This document shows positions 6,663 to 15,330 of a stretch of DNA of 35,288 nt, piece by piece. This stretch comes from Haloterrigena salina JCM 13891 (GTDB taxonomy: Archaea; Halobacteriota; Halobacteria; Halobacteriales; Natrialbaceae). A program made the translations under genes and the position numbers. Under the pieces are notes generated by a model. The model saw only the letters and a list, made by a program, of their open reading frames with translations. It did no database searches and was not told the DNA's origin. The stretch is from the NCBI RefSeq assembly GCF_000337495.1, contig NZ_AOIS01000016.1, positions 1,418-36,705 of the forward strand, written 5' to 3'. How positions within the stretch are numbered: the stretch's first letter is position 1; every line of letters starts with the position of its first letter.

Positions 6663-8639
6663 TCAGACCTCGTTGTCGCCGGCGCGGTGTTCGCTGATGA
6701 GTTGGTCGACCATCGACGCCTTTCGATCGCGCCGGCGCTCCTCGGCGCGGTCGTGCCAGTCGTCGATGACGGCCTCGACGTCGTCCTCGCGGGCGACGGC
6801 GAGTTCGTCGACCTCCTGCATGGCGACGTCGTCGGCGGGACCGACCGGAATCTCCTCGTCGAAGAGGATCTCGTCGGCGACCTCCGAGAGCCCGCCGTCT
6901 TTCAGTATTACCCGCGGTTCGAATCCCGCGAGCAGTTCGGCCGTCGAGCGGCCGGCGCCGCTGGCGTCCCGCAGGTAGACGACGTCGTCGGAGGCGAGCC
7001 CGTACTGCTCGTCGGCCTCGCGGATCGCGCCCTTGGTGAACTTCTCGACGACCTTGACCGGGACGAGCCCCTCCTTCTTCGCCGAGACGTCGCTGAAGTT
7101 CGAGTGGTCGAGCTTCCAGAGGGCCTTCATCCGCTCGACTTTCGACTCGAGTTCGTCGACCTCCTCGCGGGCCTCGTCGCGCTCCCGTTCTAAGCGGTTG
7201 GCCTTGCGCTCCAGACGGCTCACCTCGCGGTCCTTGCGGACCTGCGTGCGCTCCTCGCGGCGCTTGAGGGTGAGCTCGGACTCGAGTTCCTCGATGCGCT
7301 CGTCGCGCTCCTCGACGCGGCCCTCGAGTCGCTCGACGTGCGATTGGAGGCGCTCGACCTGCCGCTCCAAGGACTTGATCCGCTTTTCCTCCTCGGTGAG
7401 CTCTCGGGGTTCGTGGGTCGTAGAGTCCTCTTCCTCGCCGGACTCGTCGTCGGTCAGGTCCCGCAGGACGGCCTCGACGCTCTCCTCGCCGGCGACGACG
7501 CGGGCGGTGACCTCGCCGCGGTCGAGCCCCGGCGGGAGTTTGCCGGCGATGCGGTCGAACTGGTCCTCGTGGGCGTCGACGGCGTACAGCGCGGCGGCCA
7601 TCGCGTCGCGCTGGTGGTCGTTATCGTACGGTTCCTCGCGCGTGCGGTGTTGTTTCTCGTCGACCGGCAGGTCGCTGTCGGGGGCCCACCCCGCGGCGTC
7701 GAAGCTCCGGCGGAACTTCTCGACCGTTTCGGGCATCGGCGTCACGTCCGCGGCGACGATGATCGGTCGGCCGCGTTCGACGATCCACTCGATCACGTCG
7801 GCGGTGTCGCTGGTGCGTGAACTCCAGACGTCGAGTACGTCGCCCTCGAGCGAGACGATGGCGACCGCGGTCGTCGTCCCGGGATCGATGCCGACGATGA
7901 CGTGGTCACGCCGCTTGGCGAGGGGCTCGAACTCGATGCCGTCGCGGCGCTCGCGCTCGATCTCGACGCGGACGTCGCCCGACCGATTTCGGGAGACGGG
8001 GATGTCCTGCGGCCGGGCCTGGACGGTGAAAACCGCGTTCGCGAACCCGCCGTAGGCCTCCCGGACGTCCCGCTCGTACTCGAGGTTGGCTTCCTCGAGT
8101 TCGGACTCGACCTCGCGGGCCCGTTTTCTGACCGAGCCGTGGATGCGACGGGTGTAGCGGTCCTCGCTCCAGCCGCCGCTGCCGGTCGATCGCCCTCTCG
8201 AGACCTTGACCTCGGTCGTGTCGGTGAAGGCCGAGACTTCGTGGCCGACGTTGTGAGCGGCCAGCCGCGCCGCGGCCTCGGCCTCCTGCATCGGATCCTT
8301 GCCGTAGGGGATGCCGTGGCGTTTCGCGACCCGGGAGAGCGGTTCGGGCTGTTCGGCGCCGGTCACCTGGACGAGCTTCGTCCCGGCGGGCAGCGCGCCC
8401 AGAACGTGGATGAGCTGGTCCTTGTCCGCGGCCAGCTCGTACATGTTGTCCGTTGCGACGATCGCCGGCTCCTCGTCGTCGATCAGTCGCCGGAGCTTGC
8501 GGTGGGTGACGACGTCTCGAGTGACGTCCTCGCCGTCGTAGACCGCCAGCGCGTACGACGGGGCGTCCCCGCGCACGTCGCCGCTCTGGATGTCGACCCC
8601 GAAGACGACCGCATCGAGCGCACTCGTTCGCGTACTCAC
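6663..8639 (-). CDS. DUF460 (COG2433) protein, predicted RuvC/YqgF-like RNase H fold with coiled coil
   Basis: 658 residues from GTG 8639 (V-S-T-R-T-S-A-L-D-A). The N-terminal third is the archaeal DUF460 region. An RNase H-like core follows with V-I-V-G-I-D-P-G-T-T, Asp252 being the first putative catalytic acid as in RuvC/YqgF nucleases. A long charged coiled coil spans about residues 413-505, and a C-terminal domain follows. The family is conserved across archaea and predicted to be a nuclease, but I know of no established function. GTG was chosen because a TATA-like box (8664-8670) is 28 nt upstream; the upstream ATG at 8649 is in a different frame. It lies 13 nt from the convergent small-membrane-protein gene. 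Confidence 0.85.
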   Translation of the reverse strand: MSTRTSALDAVVFGVDIQSGDVRGDAPSYALAVYDGEDVTRDVVTHRKLRRLIDDEEPAIVATDNMYELAADKDQLIHVLGALPAGTKLVQVTGAEQPEPLSRVAKRHGIPYGKDPMQEAEAAARLAAHNVGHEVSAFTDTTEVKVSRGRSTGSGGWSEDRYTRRIHGSVRKRAREVESELEEANLEYERDVREAYGGFANAVFTVQARPQDIPVSRNRSGDVRVEIERERRDGIEFEPLAKRRDHVIVGIDPGTTTAVAIVSLEGDVLDVWSSRTSDTADVIEWIVERGRPIIVAADVTPMPETVEKFRRSFDAAGWAPDSDLPVDEKQHRTREEPYDNDHQRDAMAAALYAVDAHEDQFDRIAGKLPPGLDRGEVTARVVAGEESVEAVLRDLTDDESGEEEDSTTHEPRELTEEEKRIKSLERQVERLQSHVERLEGRVEERDERIEELESELTLKRREERTQVRKDREVSRLERKANRLERERDEAREEVDELESKVERMKALWKLDHSNFSDVSAKKEGLVPVKVVEKFTKGAIREADEQYGLASDDVVYLRDASGAGRSTAELLAGFEPRVILKDGGLSEVADEILFDEEIPVGPADDVAMQEVDELAVAREDDVEAVIDDWHDRAEERRRDRKASMVDQLISEHRAGDNEV

Positions 8640-9046
8640 GGACGGGCATAGGGGCGAGTCGGCTATAAATCCGGCGCGGGTTCGCACGATGTCGACGAGG
8701 TGGGTTCGACCTCGCGCGCTAGCGGTTTCCGAGCAGCGTCCTCGAGAAGGATCGGGAAAGGATCGGGACGGGAACGAGCGTCCTGCTATCGTGGCGACGA
8801 GGAATTGCCGCGCCCTCCCCAGCCGATTCGCTCGCTTACGAGGGACTCTCTCCGTTCGTCCCTCGCACCGCTCGCTCATCCCTCGCACGTAATCGTCGGC
8901 ACGCCTTCGGAACGCTCAGGCGTGCCGCCAGCGCGCGCCACCGTAGGTCGGTTGCAGAATCACGAGCAGACGCGTGTTACAGTATCGATCGAACGCCAAA
9001 CAGTCGAATCAGCTGCTCGGAAACAAGGGCCGCGATTCGAGCCGAC
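8640..9046. other. Gene-free interval with one hairpin
   Basis: About 400 bases between two minus-strand genes. I see no credible coding frame or RNA gene. It holds the DUF460 promoter, a tandem direct repeat tccctcgcac (8859 and 8879), and a perfect 9-bp inverted repeat CGGCACGCC (8897-8905) / GGCGTGCCG (8919-8927) with a 13-base loop, which could end the RNase Z transcript that stops at 9047. Confidence 0.5.
8664..8670 (-). promoter_or_regulatory. TATA box for the DUF460 gene
   Basis: ATTTATA on the minus strand, 25-31 nt before the GTG start at 8639. It decides the start in favour of a leaderless GTG. Confidence 0.55.
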
Positions 9047-9991
9047 CTATTCCGCTTCGCCGTCGGGATACGGAATATCGAGCGCCTGCCCGTCGTCGGG
9101 AACGAACGCGTCCGTCTCGTCGCCCGCGAAGACCTCGCGGGCCTGCTCGAGGTGGGCGTCTGTCTGTCCGGCGTACCGCGAGGAGAGGTGCATCAGCGCG
9201 AGTCGGTCCGCCCCCGCCCGGTTCGCGATCTCGGCGGCCTGTCGGGCCGTCGAGTGGGCCGTCTCGGCGGCGCGGTCGGCCCGGTCGTCGGCGAACGTGG
9301 CGTCGTGGATCAACAGGTCGGGCTCCTCGGCGGCCTCGACCGTCGCCGCTGCGGGCCGGGTGTCCCCGGTGTACACGATCACGCGGCCGGGACGGGGATC
9401 GCCCACCACTTGGTCGGGATCGACGACGGTGCCGTCCTCGAGTTCGACGGGCTCGCCCTCGTGGAGTTTCGAGAACTTCGGTCCCACGGGAACCCCCAGC
9501 TCTTCGGCGCGTTCGCGATCGAACCGACCCTTGCGGTCGTCCTCGACGAGCGCGTAGCCGACCGAGCGGGCGTCGTGGTCGGTCGCGAACGCGCGGACCT
9601 CGTACTCGTCGGCGCGGTAGGCCACGTCGCCGTCGCCGACCTCGTTGATCCGGACGGGAAACGAGGGGCGGTTGCCGAGGGCGTTGACCAGCCCCTTCAG
9701 CTCGCGGCGCGTCCCGGCGGGCGTGTGGATCGCCAGCGGCTCTTCGCGGTCGTTGAAGTCCATCGTCTGGAGCAGCCCGGGAATCCCGAGCACGTGATCG
9801 CCGTGGAGGTGCGTGACGAACAGGTGCGAGACGGAAAACCCCGTACCGAAGCGCATCATCTGTCGCTGGGTTCCCTCGCCGGCGTCGAACAGCAACTTCT
9901 CGCCCTCTCGAGCGACGAAGATCGCGCTCGGATTCCGCTCGGTCGTCGGGATCGCACCGGCCGTCCCCAGAAACGTCACGCGCAGTGGCAT
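9047..9991 (-). CDS. rnz: Ribonuclease Z (tRNA 3' endonuclease)
   Basis: 314 residues, full length for the short RNase Z family. It cleaves the 3' trailer of tRNA precursors at the discriminator base. It is a metallo-beta-lactamase fold enzyme, and all zinc ligands can be read: H61, H63, D65, H66 (the H-L-H-G-D-H motif), H139, D210 and H268. The spacing matches the ligands known for bacterial RNase Z. The exosite arm corresponds to the segment after K-F-S-K-L. The start at 9991 is supported by the conserved first strand M-P-L-R-V-T-F-L-G-T and a box 26 nt upstream. Confidence 0.95.
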   Translation of the reverse strand: MPLRVTFLGTAGAIPTTERNPSAIFVAREGEKLLFDAGEGTQRQMMRFGTGFSVSHLFVTHLHGDHVLGIPGLLQTMDFNDREEPLAIHTPAGTRRELKGLVNALGNRPSFPVRINEVGDGDVAYRADEYEVRAFATDHDARSVGYALVEDDRKGRFDRERAEELGVPVGPKFSKLHEGEPVELEDGTVVDPDQVVGDPRPGRVIVYTGDTRPAAATVEAAEEPDLLIHDATFADDRADRAAETAHSTARQAAEIANRAGADRLALMHLSSRYAGQTDAHLEQAREVFAGDETDAFVPDDGQALDIPYPDGEAE

Positions 9992-10013
9992 CAGTGGCTC
10001 TTCCGGTTGCCGG

Positions 10014-10020
10014 CACTAAA
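10014..10020 (-). promoter_or_regulatory. TATA-like box for rnz
   Basis: TTTAGTG on the minus strand, 23-29 nt before ATG 9991. It is part of the divergent promoter interval 9992-10207. Confidence 0.45.
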
Positions 10021-10176
10021 CCCCCTTCGGATGGCCCGTCTCGACCCACGGAAGCCGGCAGGGCGTCCGTTCAGGGGTGACCAATCACAGGCCCGTCCCG
10101 CGGCGTAAACGGTTCAGAACGATTCCGCCTCACACAAAGCCGGCAAAATCGCTCCACGCCGTGCAAACGGACTCGG

Positions 10177-10183
10177 TATTTTA
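10177..10183 (+). promoter_or_regulatory. TATA-like box for the exported DUF7282/CARDB-like protein
   Basis: TATTTTA, 25-31 nt before ATG 10208. The spacing favours ATG 10208 over the in-frame ATG 10223. Confidence 0.5.
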
Positions 10184-10207
10184 CGTCCGTCGAGCCCCTA
10201 CGCACGG

Positions 10208-11347
10208 ATGATACCACCCCCAATGAGTTCAGGACTGACGTTCGGTACGATCAAGCGGGTCGGCGCGATCCTGCTCGCGATCGCGATCGTACTCGCGGCG
10301 GGGATCGTCATCTTCCAGGCCCCCGCGATATTCGGCGTCGAGGAGGACCCCCAGGCGTCGATCACGTTCGAGGACCAGCAAGGCGACGGCGAATCGGTCA
10401 CCGTCGACGAGGTCAGCCTCTCGGAAGGCGGCTTCGTCGTCGTGACCGGCAGCGACGGCGAGACGCTCGCCGTCTCCGACTACCTCGAGGCGGGGTCCCA
10501 CGAGAACGTGACCGTCGAGCGCAACGAGGACGCCCAGGCCGAACTCGTCGGCCAGCTCACGGCGACGGTCCACCGCGACACCAACGACGACGAGAACTTC
10601 GGGTACGCCGACAGCGACGGCGAGGAGGATCAGCCGTACCTCGAGGACGGCTACCCGGTCTCGGACATGGCGACGGTGACAGGCGATACCAGCGACGCAC
10701 TCGACGACTCCTTTACGGTCGAGTCGCTCAGCGCGCCGGGGTCGGCGACGACCAACGAGACGATCGAGATCACCGCCGAGATCGCCAATCCGACCGATCT
10801 CGGGAGCCAGCAGAGCGTCGAACTGCGACTCAACGGAGACGTCCTCAAGCAACAGACGCTGGAACTGGGGGCCGGCGAGACCGGCGAGGTCTCCTTCGAG
10901 ATCGAGACCGCCGGCCTCGCACCGGGCAACCGAACCATCGGCGTCTACACCGACGGCCACGGGGCGCTCGACGAGATCGAACTCACGTTCCACACGACGC
11001 CGGAGATCGAAATCGTCAACGGGAGCGACGACTCGGTCACGGCCGCGGTCGCGACCCCCGAAGAGGGCTTCGTCGCCGTCCAGGATGCGAACGACACCGT
11101 CATCGGGACCAGCGAAATGCTTAGCCCCGGCGAACACGACAACGCCACCGTCGAATTCGACGAGAACGCGACCGTCGAGGACGACGAGGAACTGACCGCG
11201 TTCGTCGCGACGGGCGACCCGAGCGAACCCGAGAACGCGACGCCGGTCGAGTACGAGGGTGAGCGCATCGAGACGACGTTCACGCTCGCCGACGTCCCGG
11301 ACGGAAGCGACGGCGGGAACGAAAGTGACGCTGACGGCGGCGAGTAG
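10208..11347 (+). CDS. Membrane-anchored exported protein with DUF7282-like and CARDB-like domains
   Basis: 379 residues. One N-terminal hydrophobic helix (about residues 20-42) anchors or exports the protein, and the rest is very acidic and probably outside the cell. Two related segments, S-L-S-E-G-G-F-V-V-V and T-P-E-E-G-F-V-A-V, each followed by a L-(E/S)-(A/P)-G-(S/E)-H-(E/D)-N motif, look like two DUF7282 domains. Between them is an immunoglobulin-like segment (S-A-P-G-S-A-T-T-N-E-T ... A-E-I-A-N-P) typical of CARDB adhesion-type domains. Several Asn-X-Ser/Thr sequons suggest glycosylation. The molecular role is unknown. Confidence 0.75.
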   Translation: MIPPPMSSGLTFGTIKRVGAILLAIAIVLAAGIVIFQAPAIFGVEEDPQASITFEDQQGDGESVTVDEVSLSEGGFVVVTGSDGETLAVSDYLEAGSHENVTVERNEDAQAELVGQLTATVHRDTNDDENFGYADSDGEEDQPYLEDGYPVSDMATVTGDTSDALDDSFTVESLSAPGSATTNETIEITAEIANPTDLGSQQSVELRLNGDVLKQQTLELGAGETGEVSFEIETAGLAPGNRTIGVYTDGHGALDEIELTFHTTPEIEIVNGSDDSVTAAVATPEEGFVAVQDANDTVIGTSEMLSPGEHDNATVEFDENATVEDDEELTAFVATGDPSEPENATPVEYEGERIETTFTLADVPDGSDGGNESDADGGE

Positions 11348-11401
11348 CGGGGCGACGACGGACCGACCGATTCTTACCCCGGCCGGCCCTACGGACGGGC
11401 G

Positions 11402-12406
11402 ATGGACGCGCCGCTGTGGACCGACACCCACGCGCCCGAGCTGGCCGAGTTGCCCCAGGACGACGCCCGCGAGTACCTCCAGCGGGCCGTCGACGAGCCG
11501 ATCAACCTCCTCCTGCAGGGCCCGCCCGGCAGCGGGAAGACGGCGGCGGCACGCGCGCTCGCTCGAGACGCACACGCGGATCCGGACAACGACCTGATCG
11601 AGATCAACGTCGCCGACTTCTTCGGACGAACGAAGACCGAGATCAAGAACGATCCCCGGTTCGCCCAGTTCCTCGTCGGTCGCTCCTCGATGTCCAAACG
11701 GGACATGATCAACCACGTCCTAAAGGAGTCGGCGAGCTACGCCTCGGTCTCCGGCGACTACAAGACGGTCCTGCTGGACAACGCCGAGGACGTCCGCGAG
11801 GACTTCCAGCAGGCGCTGCGCCGGATCATGGAGCAACACCACCGGACGACGCAGTTTATCATCGCCACCCGCCAGCCCACGAAGCTCATCCCGCCGATCC
11901 GCTCGCGGTGTTTCCCCGTTCCCGTCCGCGCGCCGACGAGCGAGGAGACCGTCGCCGTCTTAGAGCGGATCGTCGAGGCGGAGGGCGTCGCGTACGACGC
12001 GGACGGCCTCGAGTTCGTCGCCGGCTACGCGAACGGCAACCTCCGACAGGCGATCCTGGCGGCCCAGACGACCGTCGAGGACGAGGGCGAACTGACGATG
12101 CAGGCGGCCTACGAGACCATCGGCGAGGTCGGCCTCGAGGACGAGATCGAGGAGATGTTAGATGCTGCCGAGGCAGGTGACTTCACGTCGGCCCGCAAGA
12201 CATTAGACGACCTGCTGGTCGACGAGGGGTTAGACGGCGACGAGGTCCTCGATTCGGTTCTCGGCGTCGCGCGCAAGCGCTACCAGGGCGAGCGGCTGGC
12301 CCGCATCCACCAGTTGGCCGCCGACATCGAGTTCGAGATGCAGGAGGGTTCGAGCGACCGCATTCACGTCTCGCACCTGCTCGCCGAACTCGGCCGGGAC
12401 GCATAG
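11402..12406 (+). CDS. Replication factor C small-subunit paralogue (AAA+ clamp loader)
   Basis: 334 residues. AAA+ clamp-loader subunits load the PCNA ring onto primed DNA. Seen here are Walker A G-P-P-G-S-G-K-T (residues 40-47), the RFC box region A-D-F-F-G-R-T, Walker B reading L-L-D-N-A-E-D (D126 followed by N-A-E instead of the usual D-E-A-D), and the R-S-R-C arginine-finger motif (167-170). Sensor 1 reads I-A-T-R-Q rather than the common C-N-Y. The C-terminal collar domain is present. Haloarchaea carry two different RFC small subunits, and this one resembles the more divergent (often called RfcC). The start is supported by an A/T-rich box at 11370-11377. Confidence 0.85.
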   Translation: MDAPLWTDTHAPELAELPQDDAREYLQRAVDEPINLLLQGPPGSGKTAAARALARDAHADPDNDLIEINVADFFGRTKTEIKNDPRFAQFLVGRSSMSKRDMINHVLKESASYASVSGDYKTVLLDNAEDVREDFQQALRRIMEQHHRTTQFIIATRQPTKLIPPIRSRCFPVPVRAPTSEETVAVLERIVEAEGVAYDADGLEFVAGYANGNLRQAILAAQTTVEDEGELTMQAAYETIGEVGLEDEIEEMLDAAEAGDFTSARKTLDDLLVDEGLDGDEVLDSVLGVARKRYQGERLARIHQLAADIEFEMQEGSSDRIHVSHLLAELGRDA

Positions 12407-12453
12407 TTGCCCGTTTCTGCAACCTTTTTCGGGTCCCCCTCTGGAGTACCGCT

Positions 12454-12909
12454 ATGCCCACCGTACTCGATACGTACATCAAGAACCGCTACCGAGTGCA
12501 GCCGAACCACGCGAACAACAACGAGACGCTCCACGGCGGCAACCTCATGAAGTGGCTCGACGAGATCGGCGCGATGTCGGCGATGCGATTCGCCGGCGAG
12601 ACCTGCGTCACCGCCCGGGTGAACGAACTCGACTTCGAGCGTCCGATCGGGATCGGCGACACCGCGATGGTCGAGGCCTTCGTCTACGACGCGGGCCGTC
12701 GGAGCGTCCACGTCGGCCTGCGCGCCTGGCGCGAGGAACCCAGAACCGGCGAAACCGAGCGGACGACCGAGTCCTCGTTTACTTTCGTTGCGATCGACGA
12801 GAACGGGTCGCCGGTTCCGGTACCGGAGCTAACGGTCGATTCCGAACGCGGTCGAGAACTCCGGGATCGAATGCTCGAGGCCGGCGAGGCTGCCGGCGGC
12901 GACAACTAA
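12454..12909 (+). CDS. Hot-dog fold acyl-CoA thioesterase
   Basis: 151 residues, a single hot-dog domain of the YciA/acyl-CoA hydrolase type. The signature N-E-T-L-H-G-G-N-L-M-K-W-L-D-E-I is at about residues 23-38; N23 and D36 are the expected catalytic-site residues, with L-H-G-G forming the substrate turn. It would hydrolyse acyl-CoA to free acid and CoA in the cytosol; chain length is not predictable. A T-rich box lies about 25 nt upstream (ctttttcg). It ends 7 bases from the convergent CBS-protein gene. Confidence 0.88.
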   Translation: MPTVLDTYIKNRYRVQPNHANNNETLHGGNLMKWLDEIGAMSAMRFAGETCVTARVNELDFERPIGIGDTAMVEAFVYDAGRRSVHVGLRAWREEPRTGETERTTESSFTFVAIDENGSPVPVPELTVDSERGRELRDRMLEAGEAAGGDN

Positions 12910-12916
12910 CTACGGA

Positions 12917-14317
12917 CTACTCCGAGGGGACCGACTCCTCGTCGGACGTCTCTTCCTCCGGAACGTCCTCGAGGGGTTCGGGTTGCTGCTCGAGTTTCCG
13001 CAGTCTGGCCTTCAGGATGCGGGTGTTCTCGACGGTCTCGACGGTGATTCGGACGCCGTCGTAGGTGATCTCCTCGCCCTCCTCGACGAGTCGGCCCGCG
13101 CGGTTGAAGATGAAGCCGGCGATGGTCTCGAACTCCTCGCCCTCGGGGAGGTCGATCTCTAAGGCCTCGTTGACGTCCTCGATGTTGACCTCGCCGCGGA
13201 CGATGACGGTGCGATCGTCGAGCTGTTCGATCGGTTCGTCCTCGCCGGATTTCAAGATCTCGCCGACGATCTCCTCGATCATGTCCTCGACGGTGACCAG
13301 CCCCTCGGTGGTGCCGAACTCGTCGATGACGATCGCCATGTGCATCCGGTTTTCCCGCATCTCGGTCAGCAGTTCGTCGACGTTCTTCGACTCGGGAACG
13401 TGCAGCGTCGGCTGGATGAGATCCTCGAGTTCGAGGTCGTCGGCCTCGGTCTCGCCGTAGTTGAGATCGCGGACGAGGTCGCGAATGTGGACGACGCCGA
13501 GGACGTTGTCGAGGCTGCCCTCGTAGACCGGCACGCGGGCGTGGCCGCTCTGGATACAGGTCTCGATGGCCTCGTCGATGTCGGCGTCCTTGGGGACCGC
13601 GGTCATGTCGAGGCGGGGGGTCATGACCTCCTTGACGATGGTGTTGTTGAAGCGGAAGATCCGCTGGAGCATCTCGTGTTCTTCCTCCTCTAAGACGCCC
13701 TCCCGCTCGCCGGACTCGATCATCTCCTGAATCTCGTCGCGGGTGACGTAGGGCGACTCGATCGCTCCGGTCGAGCCGATGAGCCTGTTGACCTGTCGAG
13801 TGAGATAGTCGAAGAGGATGATCAGGGGAAAGAGCAGATACTCCGTGGCCTTCAGCGGCCGCGAGATGCGGATCGACCACGTGTCGGCGTTCTCGACGGC
13901 GTAGGACTTGGGGACGCTCTCGCCGAACAGGAGGACGAGGGCGGTGATCCCGAACGTCGCCAGCAGGACGCCGACCAGACCGCCGAAGTGCAGCGACAGG
14001 ATCGCGGTCGCGATCGAGGACATCGCGATGTTGACGATGTTGTTGCCGACGAGGATCGTCACGAGGAGCCGGTGCGGGTCGTCCTTGAGGGACTTGACCA
14101 GTTTGGCGCCCGGGACGTCGTCCTCGACCATCCCTTCGAGCCGGTGTTTCGGCAGGTTGAACATTGCGATCTCCGAGGAGGAGAAGAACGCAGAGAGCGC
14201 GATAAGCAAGAGCACAGCGACGCTGCCGAGAATCGTTACCATCGACTCGTCGAGTTCGAGACCCACGACTGGCACCTCGTAGGCGGCGGCGACCGCGGAC
14301 AGCAGAGACAACGCCAT
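12917..14317 (-). CDS. CNNM/CorC-type membrane protein with DUF21, CBS pair and CorC_HlyC domains
   Basis: 466 residues. Order: N-terminal DUF21 membrane domain with three to four helices (about residues 20-170, including F-F-S-S-S-E-I-A and L-V-G-N-N-I-V-N), then a CBS pair starting at V-M-T-P-R-L-D-M and including H-A-R-V-P-V-Y-E and V-I-D-E-F-G-T-T-E-G-L-V-T, then the C-terminal CorC_HlyC transporter-associated domain, then an acidic tail. Homologues (CNNM, CorC, often labelled hemolysin) are linked to magnesium or cobalt export, so a divalent-cation role is inferred. The start at 14317 gives the normal length. Confidence 0.9.
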   Translation of the reverse strand: MALSLLSAVAAAYEVPVVGLELDESMVTILGSVAVLLLIALSAFFSSSEIAMFNLPKHRLEGMVEDDVPGAKLVKSLKDDPHRLLVTILVGNNIVNIAMSSIATAILSLHFGGLVGVLLATFGITALVLLFGESVPKSYAVENADTWSIRISRPLKATEYLLFPLIILFDYLTRQVNRLIGSTGAIESPYVTRDEIQEMIESGEREGVLEEEEHEMLQRIFRFNNTIVKEVMTPRLDMTAVPKDADIDEAIETCIQSGHARVPVYEGSLDNVLGVVHIRDLVRDLNYGETEADDLELEDLIQPTLHVPESKNVDELLTEMRENRMHMAIVIDEFGTTEGLVTVEDMIEEIVGEILKSGEDEPIEQLDDRTVIVRGEVNIEDVNEALEIDLPEGEEFETIAGFIFNRAGRLVEEGEEITYDGVRITVETVENTRILKARLRKLEQQPEPLEDVPEEETSDEESVPSE

Positions 14318-14422
14318 TGATGTGGAGGGTTGTAGCCGGATCGGTTAACCGTTTACCATCTCGGAAGGTAGCGGGTCCATCTCGCCGCCGACGACACGTT
14401 TACCCGCTCGTTTCCCCAACGA

Positions 14423-14725
14423 ATGGGTATGGAAGCGTCCGCCACCGCAGCGAGCGACGCGCCGATCACGTTCTACCGGCTACAGGCGTGTCCGTACTGC
14501 GAACGCGTCGCTCGGCTGCTCAACGAGTACGACCTGGAGTACCGGTCGCGGTTCGTCGAACCGATGCACTCGCGGCGCGACGTCGTCAAACGGGTCGCCG
14601 GCGTTCGCACCGTCCCCGTCGTCGTCGACGAGAACACCGGCGTCACGATGGCCGAGAGCGCCAACATCGTCGACTACCTCGAGTCGACCTACGGCGAGGG
14701 GCAGACGGCAGGGGGTGACGACTGA
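14423..14725 (+). CDS. Glutaredoxin-like protein with CPYC active site
   Basis: 100 residues. A thioredoxin fold of the glutaredoxin/GST N-terminal type with the dithiol motif C23-P-Y-C26 after the first strand, the cis-proline region R-T-V-P-V-V-V, and the G-V-T-M-A-E-S-x-x-I substrate-binding segment. It would reduce disulfides or mixed disulfides in the cytosol, probably with a non-glutathione thiol since haloarchaea use gamma-glutamylcysteine (family knowledge). ATG 14429 is an alternative start. Its TGA overlaps by one base the ATG of the redoxin gene (TGATG), so the two are translationally coupled. Confidence 0.85.
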   Translation: MGMEASATAASDAPITFYRLQACPYCERVARLLNEYDLEYRSRFVEPMHSRRDVVKRVAGVRTVPVVVDENTGVTMAESANIVDYLESTYGEGQTAGGDD

Positions 14726-15237
14726 TGCCGGACTTCGAGGTCACCGACCTCGGCCCCGCCGACCACCTCGAGGCGGGCGAAGAGGTCCCCGACGTCACGC
14801 GGCCGCTGGTCACCGACGAGTTCTGGGAGAACCGCAGCCTCTCCGACGTCGTCGCCGACGAGGGCCGCACGATCCTCGTCTGCACGCCGATGATCGGCTC
14901 CTTCGCCGCGAAGTACATCTACGACGAACTCGACGAGCGAGGCTGGTTCGACCGCGCCGACCGAATCGTCGGCCTCACGGCGGCGACGCCGTACGCGGTC
15001 TCCTCGTTCCTCGACGACGACGAGTTGCCGTTCGCGATTTTCGCCGACCCGGCCAACGACGTCGCCGAGTCGCTGGGTATCGCCAACGATCTCGACGGGA
15101 TGGCAGGGATCAGCGAACCGCGGGTCGCCGTCTTCGGGCTCGAGTCGGACCTGACGATCGACAGCGCCTGGGTGTCGACCGAGTGGCCCGAGTTCCCGCC
15201 GTACGACGAGCTCGAGTCCGAACTGGGCCTCGAGTAG
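14725..15237 (+). CDS. Redoxin (peroxiredoxin-like) protein without the usual peroxidatic cysteine
   Basis: 170 residues with an AhpC/TSA-like thioredoxin fold: an S-L-S-D-V-V strand-turn, T-I-L-V-C-T-P-M-I-G-S-F, and a later F-A-I-F-A-D-P segment with N-D-V-A-E-S-L-G-I. In peroxiredoxins P-x3-T-x2-C carries the peroxide-attacking cysteine. Here that stretch reads P55-M-I-G-S59-F-A-A62, so the cysteine position is alanine. The only cysteine in the protein is C53, two residues before that proline. It is coupled to the glutaredoxin gene by a one-base overlap, so a shared redox task is likely, but peroxidase activity by the normal mechanism is not. Confidence 0.75.
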   Translation: MPDFEVTDLGPADHLEAGEEVPDVTRPLVTDEFWENRSLSDVVADEGRTILVCTPMIGSFAAKYIYDELDERGWFDRADRIVGLTAATPYAVSSFLDDDELPFAIFADPANDVAESLGIANDLDGMAGISEPRVAVFGLESDLTIDSAWVSTEWPEFPPYDELESELGLE

Positions 15238-15330
15238 CGCGGCTCGCGGACCGAGACACCGTTTCCGCTCTGCGGGTCGAGCGAGCAGCGTGACGCTACG
15301 TTTTTGTCGCTGACGCGGCGAGAGACGGGT

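Noticed and set aside
6913-6930. A tRNA T-arm-like sequence, CGCGG-TTCGAATC-CCGCG
   Set aside because: The loop has eight bases, no acceptor or anticodon stem can be drawn around it, and it lies inside the conserved coding sequence of the DUF460 protein (L-L-A-G-F-E-P-R-V).
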